NCBI GenBank assembly: GCA_947503835.1
Contig: CANNFM010000016.1
Location: 1-64,000 of the forward strand
DNA from: an uncultured Aquimarina sp.
GTDB lineage: Bacteria > Bacteroidota > Bacteroidia > Flavobacteriales > Flavobacteriaceae
Length of the DNA stretch: 64,000 bases
Direction: 5' to 3'
The position numbers and the translations under genes are program-made. The notes under the pieces were generated by a model. That model saw only the letters and a program-made list of their open reading frames with translations. It ran no database searches and had not been told where the DNA came from. Shown here one piece after another: positions 8,739 to 17,483 of this stretch (positions are counted from its first letter, which is position 1; each line of letters opens with the position of its first letter).

Positions 8739-11639
8739 ATGAAGAATAGTTATCTTCTTGCATTCTTTTTGATCGTATTCAATACTTTAGAGATTCTTGG
8801 GCAAAAGTTTCGGTATACAACGTATCAAGGAGAAGAGCTTCCTTTTAAAAAAGTAAACCAGACAATTCAGGACTCTCACCAATACCTATGGCTTGCTACA
8901 GATCAGGGCTTGTATCGTTTTGATGGTAAAAGATTTCAGGATTACAACACCTCATTGCGTAGCCGGTATATTAAATCAATAATTTCTTGGAAAAAAGACA
9001 CCTTGCTTTTTTCTAATGATACTGGCGTTTTTAAACTCTTCTATAACCAAAATACACCCACAATAACGTCACATATTAGTATTAGAGAAACAAAAAATGG
9101 AATGAGTTACCCCGAACAATTGTTTAGTGATTCTAAAGAAAGGTTGTGGATAGGGCAATTAGATGGTGCTGTTTATAGACAAGAAGGGAATGATATAGAG
9201 AAGCTACAGTTTTCTATTCCTCCTAATCGTAGAATATCGGATATATTTTTTAGTGAAGATCGATTTGGTACGGTTTGGATTTTGATCCCTAAAGAAGGGT
9301 TGTTTTACTTCGATCAATCATCAGATACTATCGAGCAGCATGATGGGTTTAATGATATGTCACATTTTTATATAGAGCATGATCAAATTATGATGGTAGG
9401 AGATCTACGTGTTCTAAAACTGAAGGTGGATGAAGCCCATAAAATAGTCACCCAGGAGCAAATAGATAATATAGGATTAGATTTCTATCACGTTGGCAAG
9501 GATATAACCGGAACTTATTTTCTAGTTTCAGAACAAGGGATGTACACCTTAACTAATAATCAAACAGAATTGGTAGAAGTTTTTGGGTCGAATGACCCTC
9601 ATCGGGTAGAAAAGCTTCCTTATACATCAATTAATCATCTTTATTTTTCTCAGGATCAAATTCGCTCTGGCGGAAAAATATGGGTGAGTACATCAAATGG
9701 GTTAGGTCTTTTATGGTCTAGTTATTTTCAGAGTGTTTCGGGGATGTCTCATGATAATGTATTTAGCATGAGCGCTGGAGTAGATAATGAAGTTTTGATT
9801 TCTCTTAGTACTGTCAATAGTGTGAAAAGTACCGAAAGCACTAAAAGTTTTGATCAAGTTACGGGAGTAAGTCAGGTCACAGGAATCTCTTCGCACTCTG
9901 ATAATACATGGTACGGAACCGCAGAAGGAACTATTGTTCATTACAAAAATGGGAATTTACAGACCACCTACAGTTTAAAAAATAGAGGAGGAGGTATATT
10001 TTATATGTTTGCAGATCACCAGGGTGATAATTGGTTTTGTCAAGCGCCAAGAGAAAAACCAATTGTTGGTGTAGCCAAAATTAGTGACGATGGACGAGTG
10101 ACTTTTTATGATGAAGCAAACGGACTAAACAACCGTATTTTGGTAATCAATGAAGGAGGGCAATCAGAACTATATGGAGCAGGAATAGGAGCCAAAACCT
10201 ATTTGTATAAATATAATCGCGATCTAGATACTTTTGAAAACCGAAGTATCCCTTTTTCTTTTAAAGTGAGTAGTAATTTTGAAGTGCATGACCTGGCCGT
10301 AGATGATGAAGGAATCGTATGGTTAGGAACTACCGATGGCCTTTTAAAATATGATACAGAGAGCATTCAGCGAATAGATTTAGGAGCATATACCGCAAAT
10401 GAGATTCGTTCGGTCTGTGTGATTCCAGGAGGAGGCGGCCTTTGGTTGGCAACCGACACCAATGGATTAGTTCATATAGATGCCAAGGGATCCTATGTGT
10501 TTTTTGATGAAAAAAGTGGCACTCCATCAAAAGTAGCATCATATCGCAGTATGATTATTGATAGTAATGGTCAGCTTTGGGTAGGTACAGCAGAAGGAGC
10601 CGTGTATTCTTCTCGATCCAACCCTACACCATTAACAACAAATCCGCCAATACTAGATGAGGTGTACATAAATGATAAAGCTGAAAAGATAGAAAAGAGA
10701 TTATTACGTTATAAAGAAGCCGAGATGGCAAGATTAAGTTTCGTTTCTGTTACTTTTCCGTCTAATGATATTAGATATCAATACAAAGTATATAAAAGAG
10801 ATTCTAATAAAGATGTGATTAGTAAAACACCATGGTCTTTACCTCTTGATACCAATGAGATCACTCTTCAAAAACTTAAAAGTGGAGCCTATTTTTTATT
10901 AGTAAGAGCTCAAAAACAAGGAGGATATTCATGGAGTGTTCCTCTAAAAATTAACCTTAAGGTTCAAAACAAATGGTATAAAACAATTTGGGGAATAGCA
11001 TTATTACTACTATTCGGGGTTTCTGGATCGTGGTATATTTTGCGATTATGGGTATTTAAAAAAACAAAAAACCTCGAAGTTTCACTTTCTGATAAGCAAA
11101 AAGAACTTCATAAAAAAGAAACAGAGCTTATTCTGCAAACCGAAGAGCTTAAAAGCACAGTGGCTAATATTCATCTACTACATCGTTTATTAAAACAAAT
11201 CCCCAAAGAACCTTCGTGGGATCAAGTATTTCCAGTTTTAACAAAATTAGTAGAGTTGCCGACCAGGGTAGATGCTTTTGAAATTGCTTTTAAGAAAAAC
11301 GAAGAAGTATGGTATAAGGGAGCTTCACGAGAAAAGCTTAGCCTGATAGACAGGAATGAAAAATTTAATACAAAAGAGAATCTGGCCGCTTATATTTTGA
11401 CAGAAAATAAACCCTTAATGATGGATAACTTTAATGAGGAGATTGAGCAATACATCAATAAACGAGATGATAAAGGATATTTATCTCTAATGTTATTACC
11501 TTTTGAACAGAAAACAGGAACTAAAGTAGTTTTTTGTGTCTACGGAAAAGAAGAAAATAAGTTTACTCAAAGAGATTTTACACTGCTTCAAATTTTGACA
11601 GCCTTTCTTTCAGTGTCTGTAGTAGATGAGTTGAAGTAA
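8739..11639 (+). CDS. Orphan propeller sensor with coiled coil and GAF-like end
   Basis: Membrane sensor-like protein of 966 residues. Signal peptide about 1-22 (NSYLLAFFLIVFNTLEILGQ). Two-component propeller repeats run to about 640 (LWLATDQGLYRFDG, WLGTTDGLLKYD, LWVGTAEGAVY), then a Y_Y_Y-like part, one membrane helix near 747-765 (IWGIALLLLFGVSGSWYIL) and a coiled coil of about 40 residues. The C-terminal ~150 residues resemble a GAF domain. There is no His-kinase, HTH or cyclase domain, so the output is unclear. ATG 8739 was preferred over GTG 8733. TATCTTTA at 8712-8719 could be its -7 element. Confidence 0.85.
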   Translation: MKNSYLLAFFLIVFNTLEILGQKFRYTTYQGEELPFKKVNQTIQDSHQYLWLATDQGLYRFDGKRFQDYNTSLRSRYIKSIISWKKDTLLFSNDTGVFKLFYNQNTPTITSHISIRETKNGMSYPEQLFSDSKERLWIGQLDGAVYRQEGNDIEKLQFSIPPNRRISDIFFSEDRFGTVWILIPKEGLFYFDQSSDTIEQHDGFNDMSHFYIEHDQIMMVGDLRVLKLKVDEAHKIVTQEQIDNIGLDFYHVGKDITGTYFLVSEQGMYTLTNNQTELVEVFGSNDPHRVEKLPYTSINHLYFSQDQIRSGGKIWVSTSNGLGLLWSSYFQSVSGMSHDNVFSMSAGVDNEVLISLSTVNSVKSTESTKSFDQVTGVSQVTGISSHSDNTWYGTAEGTIVHYKNGNLQTTYSLKNRGGGIFYMFADHQGDNWFCQAPREKPIVGVAKISDDGRVTFYDEANGLNNRILVINEGGQSELYGAGIGAKTYLYKYNRDLDTFENRSIPFSFKVSSNFEVHDLAVDDEGIVWLGTTDGLLKYDTESIQRIDLGAYTANEIRSVCVIPGGGGLWLATDTNGLVHIDAKGSYVFFDEKSGTPSKVASYRSMIIDSNGQLWVGTAEGAVYSSRSNPTPLTTNPPILDEVYINDKAEKIEKRLLRYKEAEMARLSFVSVTFPSNDIRYQYKVYKRDSNKDVISKTPWSLPLDTNEITLQKLKSGAYFLLVRAQKQGGYSWSVPLKINLKVQNKWYKTIWGIALLLLFGVSGSWYILRLWVFKKTKNLEVSLSDKQKELHKKETELILQTEELKSTVANIHLLHRLLKQIPKEPSWDQVFPVLTKLVELPTRVDAFEIAFKKNEEVWYKGASREKLSLIDRNEKFNTKENLAAYILTENKPLMMDNFNEEIEQYINKRDDKGYLSLMLLPFEQKTGTKVVFCVYGKEENKFTQRDFTLLQILTAFLSVSVVDELK

Positions 11640-11763
11640 TTTTAAAAGAAATAAACTATTGCATACGAGTAGTGAATAACTTTCCCCGAATGAAGTATTG
11701 AAAAAATAGAATTTGAACGAGGATTAATAAAGATTCTTTTTGATCTTTTATATTTTTACTTCT

Positions 11764-12231
11764 ATGATTGATAACTTCGACAACGAATTTTTTGGAATCG
11801 GAATCCAAAATGGTAAAACTCCCGAAAATCTAGGAGTGTTATGGAGATCTGCTCAAAATATGGGGGCAAGTTTTATTTTTACGATCGGGAACCGCTATGC
11901 AAAACAAGCCAGTGATACACACAATGCTGTAAAAGCAATGCCATATTTTCACTACCATACTTTTGAAGATTTTTATAATCACTTGCCAAAAGGCGCAATG
12001 CTCGTTGGAGTTGAGTTAACCGATGATGCCGAACCCTTAGAAACATTTAACCACCCAAAACGTTGTGTATATTTATTAGGCGCAGAGGACCACGGATTGT
12101 CTAAAAAAGCTATAGAGAAATCTCATTTCTTAATCAAATTCAAATCAGAGTTAAGTATTAATGTATCTGTTGCCGGTAGTATAGTGATGTATGATCGTGG
12201 AATCGATAAACCAAGGTTTATTAGAGCTTAG
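11764..12231 (+). CDS. SpoU/TrmH-family RNA 2'-O-methyltransferase
   Basis: SPOUT-fold RNA methylase of 155 residues. Motif 1 lies in NGKTPENLGVLWRSAQNMGA, motif 2 in YLLGAEDHGLS and motif 3 in LSINVSVAGSIVMYD, which together form the SAM-binding knot. It lacks the N-terminal substrate-binding extension of larger members. The tRNA or rRNA site cannot be told from sequence. An upstream in-frame ATG (11740) would add eight residues (FYIFTS), and the ATG at 11764 begins the conserved domain. It stands alone, followed by a tandem repeat. Confidence 0.9.
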   Translation: MIDNFDNEFFGIGIQNGKTPENLGVLWRSAQNMGASFIFTIGNRYAKQASDTHNAVKAMPYFHYHTFEDFYNHLPKGAMLVGVELTDDAEPLETFNHPKRCVYLLGAEDHGLSKKAIEKSHFLIKFKSELSINVSVAGSIVMYDRGIDKPRFIRA

Positions 12232-12281
12232 AAATAATGTATTAGGAGAAATACAAAGATAGTTGCAAAACCTGCGAAAGC

Positions 12282-12526
12282 CATTGTAGTATCCCGAACT
12301 GACATTGTAACACATCTGAAGCTTATTGTAACCTACCTCAAGTTCATTGTTATACGCCCGAAGCTTATTGTTGTGCACCTCGACCTCATTGTAACGCACC
12401 TGAAGCTTATTGTTGTGCACCTCGACCTCATTGTAACGCACCTGAAGCTTATTGTTGCACACCTTGACCTCATTGTAACACGACGCAAGCTTATTGTAAT
12501 ACACCGAACTGACATTGCGACACTAG
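12282..12526. repeat. 21-bp tandem repeat array
   Basis: About 11.5 units of exactly 21 bp with consensus YATTGTNNNNCACCTGAAGCT. Two subtypes alternate, giving a 42-bp higher-order period in the centre (12366-12449), while the outer units are more diverged. Because 21 is a multiple of three, it leaves long open frames on both strands. These have repetitive, biased composition and overlap the methylase gene, so I do not call them genes. The function is unknown. Confidence 0.88.
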
Positions 12527-12625
12527 CTTTGTACAATGTTAAGAACCAAATGCCCATCGAAGTATAGCAGATTAAATCTATAATACATTTTGTCACTACC
12601 ATTAGAACAAGTATTTTTATTGTCT

Positions 12626-13972
12626 ATGTTTAAAATAGTAGAAGGTCTTGTTGCAGATTTTAGTTCTTGGGTATGGGATTGGCCTTTACTAGTACTACTC
12701 ATTGGGGGTGGTTTGTTCTTTTTAATCTATTCGCGATTTACACCTTTCCTTTATTTTGCGCATGCAATCGATGTCTTACGGGGCAAGTATGACAATGATA
12801 ATGATCCGGGGCAATTGAGTCATTTTCAGGCCTTATCTTCTGCTATTGCAGCCACGGTGGGTATGGGTAATATTAGTGGTGTGGCTGTAGCTATCGTTAC
12901 CGGTGGTCCTGGAGCAGTTTTTTGGATGTGGATTAGCGGGTTAATTGGTATGGCAACTAAGTTTTATACCTGTTCACTTTCGGTAATGTATCGGTCCGAA
13001 GAAAAAAATGGAACCATATTGGGTGGCCCGATGTATGTTATCACAGAAGGTCTGGGTAAACGATGGAAACCATTAGCTATATTTTTTGCCCTTGCAGGTT
13101 TAGTAGGTACACTTCCGGCTTTTACCGCAAATCAATTAACCCAGACACTTGTAGATGTTTTAGACTGGCAAGAAGATGATAAACTTTATATAGGACTTGT
13201 ACTTGCTGCTTTAGCTTCTTTAGTGATACTAGGAGGAATTAAAAGAATTGGTTTGGTAGCGAGTAAGCTAGTGCCTTTTATGGTGATCTTATATTTTATT
13301 ACGGTGATTACTATTCTTGTTTTACAGATAGATCAGGTGCCTTATATGTTTGGATTGATATTTTCTGATGCTTTTTCTGGTAATGCGGTTGCAGGAGGGG
13401 CATTAGGGCATTTAATTAAAACCGGGATTAAACGAGGAGCTTTTTCTAATGAAGCAGGTATTGGTACCGCTCCCATGATGCATGGTACTGCTAAAACCAA
13501 AGAGCCTATAAGAGAGGGATTAGTAGCCATGATCGGCCCATCAATTGATACGTTGTTGGTGTGTACGCTAACATCTTTAGCAATACTTTCTACTGGGGTA
13601 TGGAAAGACACTGATAGTAATGGTATTTCACTAACATTAGAAGCTTTTAATGCTGTGTTACCCTACGGATTAGGAGATATAGTAGTGATCGTAATGGTGT
13701 TGGTATTTGCATTGTCAACGCTATTCTCATATTCGTATTATGGAACCACTTGTTTAGGGTTTTTGACCAAACCTAAGTATGGGAAATACTATAATTATAT
13801 ATATATAGCCTCTATTGTAGTGGCAGCTGTGGTTAAAATCGATTTTGCTATCGACCTTATCGATAGTGCTTTTGCCATGATGGCAATTCCTACGGTAATT
13901 TCTGGTCTGTTATTAGCTCCAAAGGTAAATGCAAAAGCAAAACAATATTTCAAGAGTATAAAAGAGGTGTAA
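12626..13972 (+). CDS. Alanine/glycine:cation symporter (AGCS family)
   Basis: Inner-membrane Na+- or H+-coupled amino acid carrier of 448 residues with about ten hydrophobic helices. Family signatures are ATVGMGNISGVAVAIVTGGP near the N-terminus (cation/substrate site) and KRGAFSNEAGIGTAPMMH in the centre. A TTG 36 bp upstream is in frame, but the ATG at 12626 sits at the natural N-terminus (FKIVEGLVADFSSWVWDWP). The gene converges on the OmpA-family gene with only 11 bp between the stops. The substrate is probably alanine or glycine, by family only. Confidence 0.93.
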   Translation: MFKIVEGLVADFSSWVWDWPLLVLLIGGGLFFLIYSRFTPFLYFAHAIDVLRGKYDNDNDPGQLSHFQALSSAIAATVGMGNISGVAVAIVTGGPGAVFWMWISGLIGMATKFYTCSLSVMYRSEEKNGTILGGPMYVITEGLGKRWKPLAIFFALAGLVGTLPAFTANQLTQTLVDVLDWQEDDKLYIGLVLAALASLVILGGIKRIGLVASKLVPFMVILYFITVITILVLQIDQVPYMFGLIFSDAFSGNAVAGGALGHLIKTGIKRGAFSNEAGIGTAPMMHGTAKTKEPIREGLVAMIGPSIDTLLVCTLTSLAILSTGVWKDTDSNGISLTLEAFNAVLPYGLGDIVVIVMVLVFALSTLFSYSYYGTTCLGFLTKPKYGKYYNYIYIASIVVAAVVKIDFAIDLIDSAFAMMAIPTVISGLLLAPKVNAKAKQYFKSIKEV

Positions 13973-13983
13973 TTTTTTTGAAG

Positions 13984-15999
13984 CTATTCTCGTACAATAA
14001 ACTCACTTCTTCTGTTTTCTTGGTGTTCTTCTTCAGTGCAGGGCACATCATTTTTACACTTATTAATCAATCGACGCTCACCATAGGCTTTGCCTTGTAT
14101 TCTTCGCCAATAGATACCTCCTTCAACAACAATATATTTTATGGTAGCTCGCATTCGTTTTACACTTAATCTTTTATTATACCAGTAGCTGGATCTGCTA
14201 TCGGTATGCGATCGGACTTCGATTTTTAATTCGGGATATTTCTTTAGTGCAGAAATAATCTTTTGTAATTCGACCTCAGCTTCAGGACTAATCAACGAAT
14301 CATCTAGTCCAAAATGAATAGCCTCCATCTGCAATGTCTTAGATAAGTCATCTCCTATGTTAACTGCCACCGATGTTAATAATTTCTCTCCATCGCCTGA
14401 AGAGTTTAAAGGAATAGACAAATCATGTGAATATTCAAAAATGTCATCTGTATTAAATGTAATTTCTTTAGGCTGATATTGATCCAAGGTTGCTTTTATC
14501 AAATATTCCGTGTCACATTCTACATCAAACTTATATACCCCCAGGCTGTTCGATTTTGTTTCTGCTATACTATTTCCATTGGTGTCAAATAATTTTAGAA
14601 CTGCCTCAGCAAGACTATCATTGGTTTCACTATTGTAGACAACACCTTCGATATATTGCTTACATGAAGTGATTAATTCTTTGGTTTGTTTAAAGCTATA
14701 GATATCATCATTTCCTTTACCGCCTTTTCGGTTACTTGCAAAGTATCCTATTTTTGTCTCTTCATTTAACACAAAAGAAAAATCATCTTTCGGGCTGTTT
14801 ACAGGTTTTCCAACATTAAACGCAGCAGAAAAACCCGATTCTTCTGGTATAGAAACGAAAACATCTAAGCCACCTAACCCGACATGGCCATCACTGGCAA
14901 AATATAATCTATTACTATCACTGATATAAGGGAAAGTTTCTCTACCCTCTGTATTGATATTATCTCCTAGATTTTTTGGTTCACCATATTTTCCGCCACC
15001 ATACACATCGACAACGAACAAATCAGATTTTCCTATGGTGCCTGGCATATCACTGGCAAAGTAAAGTTTTGTACCATCTGCATTAAGAGATGGATGTGAT
15101 ACAGAATAATCATCACTACAAAAAGGTAATTCTTGTATATCAACCCATTTTCCTTCTTTACGACTTGCCTTATATATTTTTAGTAAAACGACTCCTTTTT
15201 TACTGGTTCCAAGCTTGTTGTTTGTATAGTTGTTTCTCGAAAAATATACTGTTTTTCCATCTTTACTGAAACAGGTTGATGATTCATGAAATTTAGTATT
15301 TATTTTTCCTTTAAGTTTAATGGGTTCTTCCAAAGTCATTTGGTCATCTTTAATTTTAGAAGAAAAGACATCCAAAAATGGCATTTTAGTCCATCCATGT
15401 AACTTTGAATCCTTAGACGTTTTGGATCTGGACGATGCAAAAACAATATTATTGTTATGATCAAAGCTTGGCGCGTATTCAGAGTTTTTTGAATTGATAC
15501 TAAGCTTGAAAAGATCATATCTTCCAGATTGCATTTCAATAAAATCTAAATAATTTCTTTTATTTATATAGGATTTGGCTCGTTTATCATTTCCGGTAAT
15601 CTTAAAGAATTCTTCCATGGTTTGATCCGCTTCTTTGTAGCGTTCAACGCTTTTCAAACTTTGAGCATATCTAAACAAGTATTCAGGATTAAGGTCTTCT
15701 GGGTAGGTTTGGATTAATTTTTCATACCATTCTACCGAATCTTCAAGTTCACCTGTTAGGTAAAAAGAATCGGCTAGTTTTTTCAATAAATTTTGGGAAA
15801 AATACCCTTGTTTTGCAACATCCAAATAAATAGCTCTTGCATCGATATAGGCGAATGCATTAAAACTTTGATCGGCTATAGATAATTGTTTTTCTTGATC
15901 TTGAGCATTAAGAATTGAGGATAGAAGTACTAACAGGTAAAATAATGTAAGCCTGTTTTTCGTAAAAATTTGTAAAGAAATATATAAGTAATTTTTCAA
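13984..15999 (-). CDS. OmpA-family protein with TPR and PD40 repeats
   Basis: Envelope protein of 671 residues. The N-terminal signal segment is LTLFYLLVLLSSILNAQ (about 17-33). TPR-like helices span about 35-135, WD40-like PD40 beta-propeller units about 160-430 (repeats of the type LYFASD and GYFASNRKGGKGNDDIY), a carboxypeptidase-regulatory-like domain about 448-530, and a C-terminal OmpA peptidoglycan-binding domain about 550-671 (IEVRSHTDSRSS, RRSEFIV). This arrangement is typical of Bacteroidota envelope proteins, including some linked to T9SS and gliding. No T9SS partner is adjacent here, so that role is only a possibility. Confidence 0.92.
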   Translation of the reverse strand: MKNYLYISLQIFTKNRLTLFYLLVLLSSILNAQDQEKQLSIADQSFNAFAYIDARAIYLDVAKQGYFSQNLLKKLADSFYLTGELEDSVEWYEKLIQTYPEDLNPEYLFRYAQSLKSVERYKEADQTMEEFFKITGNDKRAKSYINKRNYLDFIEMQSGRYDLFKLSINSKNSEYAPSFDHNNNIVFASSRSKTSKDSKLHGWTKMPFLDVFSSKIKDDQMTLEEPIKLKGKINTKFHESSTCFSKDGKTVYFSRNNYTNNKLGTSKKGVVLLKIYKASRKEGKWVDIQELPFCSDDYSVSHPSLNADGTKLYFASDMPGTIGKSDLFVVDVYGGGKYGEPKNLGDNINTEGRETFPYISDSNRLYFASDGHVGLGGLDVFVSIPEESGFSAAFNVGKPVNSPKDDFSFVLNEETKIGYFASNRKGGKGNDDIYSFKQTKELITSCKQYIEGVVYNSETNDSLAEAVLKLFDTNGNSIAETKSNSLGVYKFDVECDTEYLIKATLDQYQPKEITFNTDDIFEYSHDLSIPLNSSGDGEKLLTSVAVNIGDDLSKTLQMEAIHFGLDDSLISPEAEVELQKIISALKKYPELKIEVRSHTDSRSSYWYNKRLSVKRMRATIKYIVVEGGIYWRRIQGKAYGERRLINKCKNDVPCTEEEHQENRRSEFIVRE

Positions 16000-16198
16000 A
16001 GGATCCCAGTATTTATTTTAAAAACTTGCTTTCACGGGGTTTTTGAAAACATACTGGAATTAAATTTATAAAAAATCTAAATAAAAAGTTAATTTGTTAA
16101 GAAATAGTTACCAACCATTTTTAGCTGTAAAATGTTAACAAATTTACTAGAAATAGATAATCCTATCCCAGTAATTATTTTCTTGTCTAATATTCGTC

Positions 16199-16206
16199 TA
16201 CCTTTG
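16199..16206 (+). promoter_or_regulatory. -7 promoter element for era
   Basis: TACCTTTG, an exact TAnnTTTG match, 17 bp before the ATG of era. A TTG at 16183-16185 is closer than the usual -33 spacing, so only the -7 is well supported. Confidence 0.5.
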
Positions 16207-16222
16207 TGCCAAAATAAATTAA

Positions 16223-17104
16223 ATGACTCATAAAGCAGGTTTTGTAAATATTATTGGTAACCCCAATGTGGGTAAATCTACCCTTATGAATGCTTTTATT
16301 GGAGAAAAGTTATCCATTATTACCTCTAAAGCGCAAACGACAAGGCATCGTATACTTGGTATTGTTAATGGAGATGATTTTCAGGTAATTTTATCAGATA
16401 CTCCTGGGATTATTAAACCTGCATACGAACTTCAGGAATCCATGATGGGGTTTGTGAAATCTGCTTTCGAAGATGCAGATCTATTAATTTATATGGTCGA
16501 AATCGGAGAAAAAGAGCTTAAGGATGAGGCGTTCTTTACTAAAATTACGTCTGCAAAAATCCCTGTGTTTTTGTTGCTTAATAAGATAGATCAATCTAAT
16601 CAAGAGCAGTTAGAGGAACAAGTTCAATTTTGGGCAGAAAAAGTACCTAATGCAGAAATTTATCCTATATCTGCCCTTAAAAATTTTAATGTAAGAGAGG
16701 TATTTGATCGGTTAGTAGAATTATTGCCAGTATCGCCAGCTTTTTATCCCAAAGATCAATTAACAGATAAGCCTGAACGGTTTTTTGTGAATGAAGCTAT
16801 TCGAGAACAAATATTGGTGAATTATAAGAAAGAGATTCCGTATTCTGTAGAAGTAGAAACCGAAGAATTTGTCGAAGATGAGGATATCATCAGGATTAGG
16901 TCTGTAATTATGGTAGAACGAGATTCTCAAAAAGGAATTATTATAGGACATAAGGGATCTGCACTAAAAAGAGTAGGTACTGAAGCTCGGAAAGAGCTAG
17001 AAAAATTCTTTGGCAAAAAGATTCATATAGAACTCTATGTGAAAATTAATAAAAATTGGCGAAGTAATCAACATCAATTGAAGCGTTTTGGTTATAATAA
17101 GTGA
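16223..17104 (+). CDS. era: GTPase Era
   Basis: Ribosome-assembly GTPase of 293 residues that binds the 3' end of 16S rRNA in the 30S subunit. The G domain has G1 GNPNVGKST, G3 DTPG and G4 NKID. The C-terminal KH domain has IIGHKGSALKRVGTEARKEL. Full family length. The start is the ATG of THKAGFVNIIGNPNVGKS, next to a promoter-like element. It is transcribed divergently from the OmpA-family gene. Confidence 0.97.
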   Translation: MTHKAGFVNIIGNPNVGKSTLMNAFIGEKLSIITSKAQTTRHRILGIVNGDDFQVILSDTPGIIKPAYELQESMMGFVKSAFEDADLLIYMVEIGEKELKDEAFFTKITSAKIPVFLLLNKIDQSNQEQLEEQVQFWAEKVPNAEIYPISALKNFNVREVFDRLVELLPVSPAFYPKDQLTDKPERFFVNEAIREQILVNYKKEIPYSVEVETEEFVEDEDIIRIRSVIMVERDSQKGIIIGHKGSALKRVGTEARKELEKFFGKKIHIELYVKINKNWRSNQHQLKRFGYNK

Positions 17105-17483
17105 TTGTATTTAGGGGAAAATACCCCTTAAATAATGGTTTTTTTGTAATATTTTACGCTCTTGTCTCTAACTTTTTGTGCACTCTATAGATTCAATTTG
17201 TATTTTAACGTTTTTTCTTCTTTTTAGCTTGTTATTCAGGAGCTTATATATACTTTAGTGCCAGAACTTAAAAGGTTATATATGGCATAAACATTACTTT
17301 CTCCACGTATTTAATAACAATAATTTTATCAGATTTGATCAGGGATAAGTATGGGAACTTTCCCTCAATATCGTATGGCCTTACCTAAGGCTAATCGATA
17401 GTATGATAATGAGATTCATCACACGGATTTCTTATTCAAAAATGGATTACAATTTTAAAAATTTTTAGCAAAAAACAACAACA
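17105..17483. other. Gene-free leader of the first repeat-protein gene
   Basis: A 379-bp AT-rich stretch. No gene is seen. A weak stem AGGGG/CCCCT at 17113-17128, followed at a distance by a T-run, might end era transcription. Confidence 0.35.

Noticed and set aside
12151..12504. Minus-strand open frame of about 117 codons over the 21-bp array
   Set aside because: Its length and repetitive composition follow from the 21-bp period. It overlaps the methylase gene, and other frames on both strands are open for the same reason.
2599..12526. The 16-bp and 21-bp arrays as CRISPR
   Set aside because: Units are contiguous without unique spacers, and no cas genes are present.
17113..17128. AGGGG/CCCCT stem after era as a terminator
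   Set aside because: Only five paired bases, and the T-run is not adjacent. Too weak to call.
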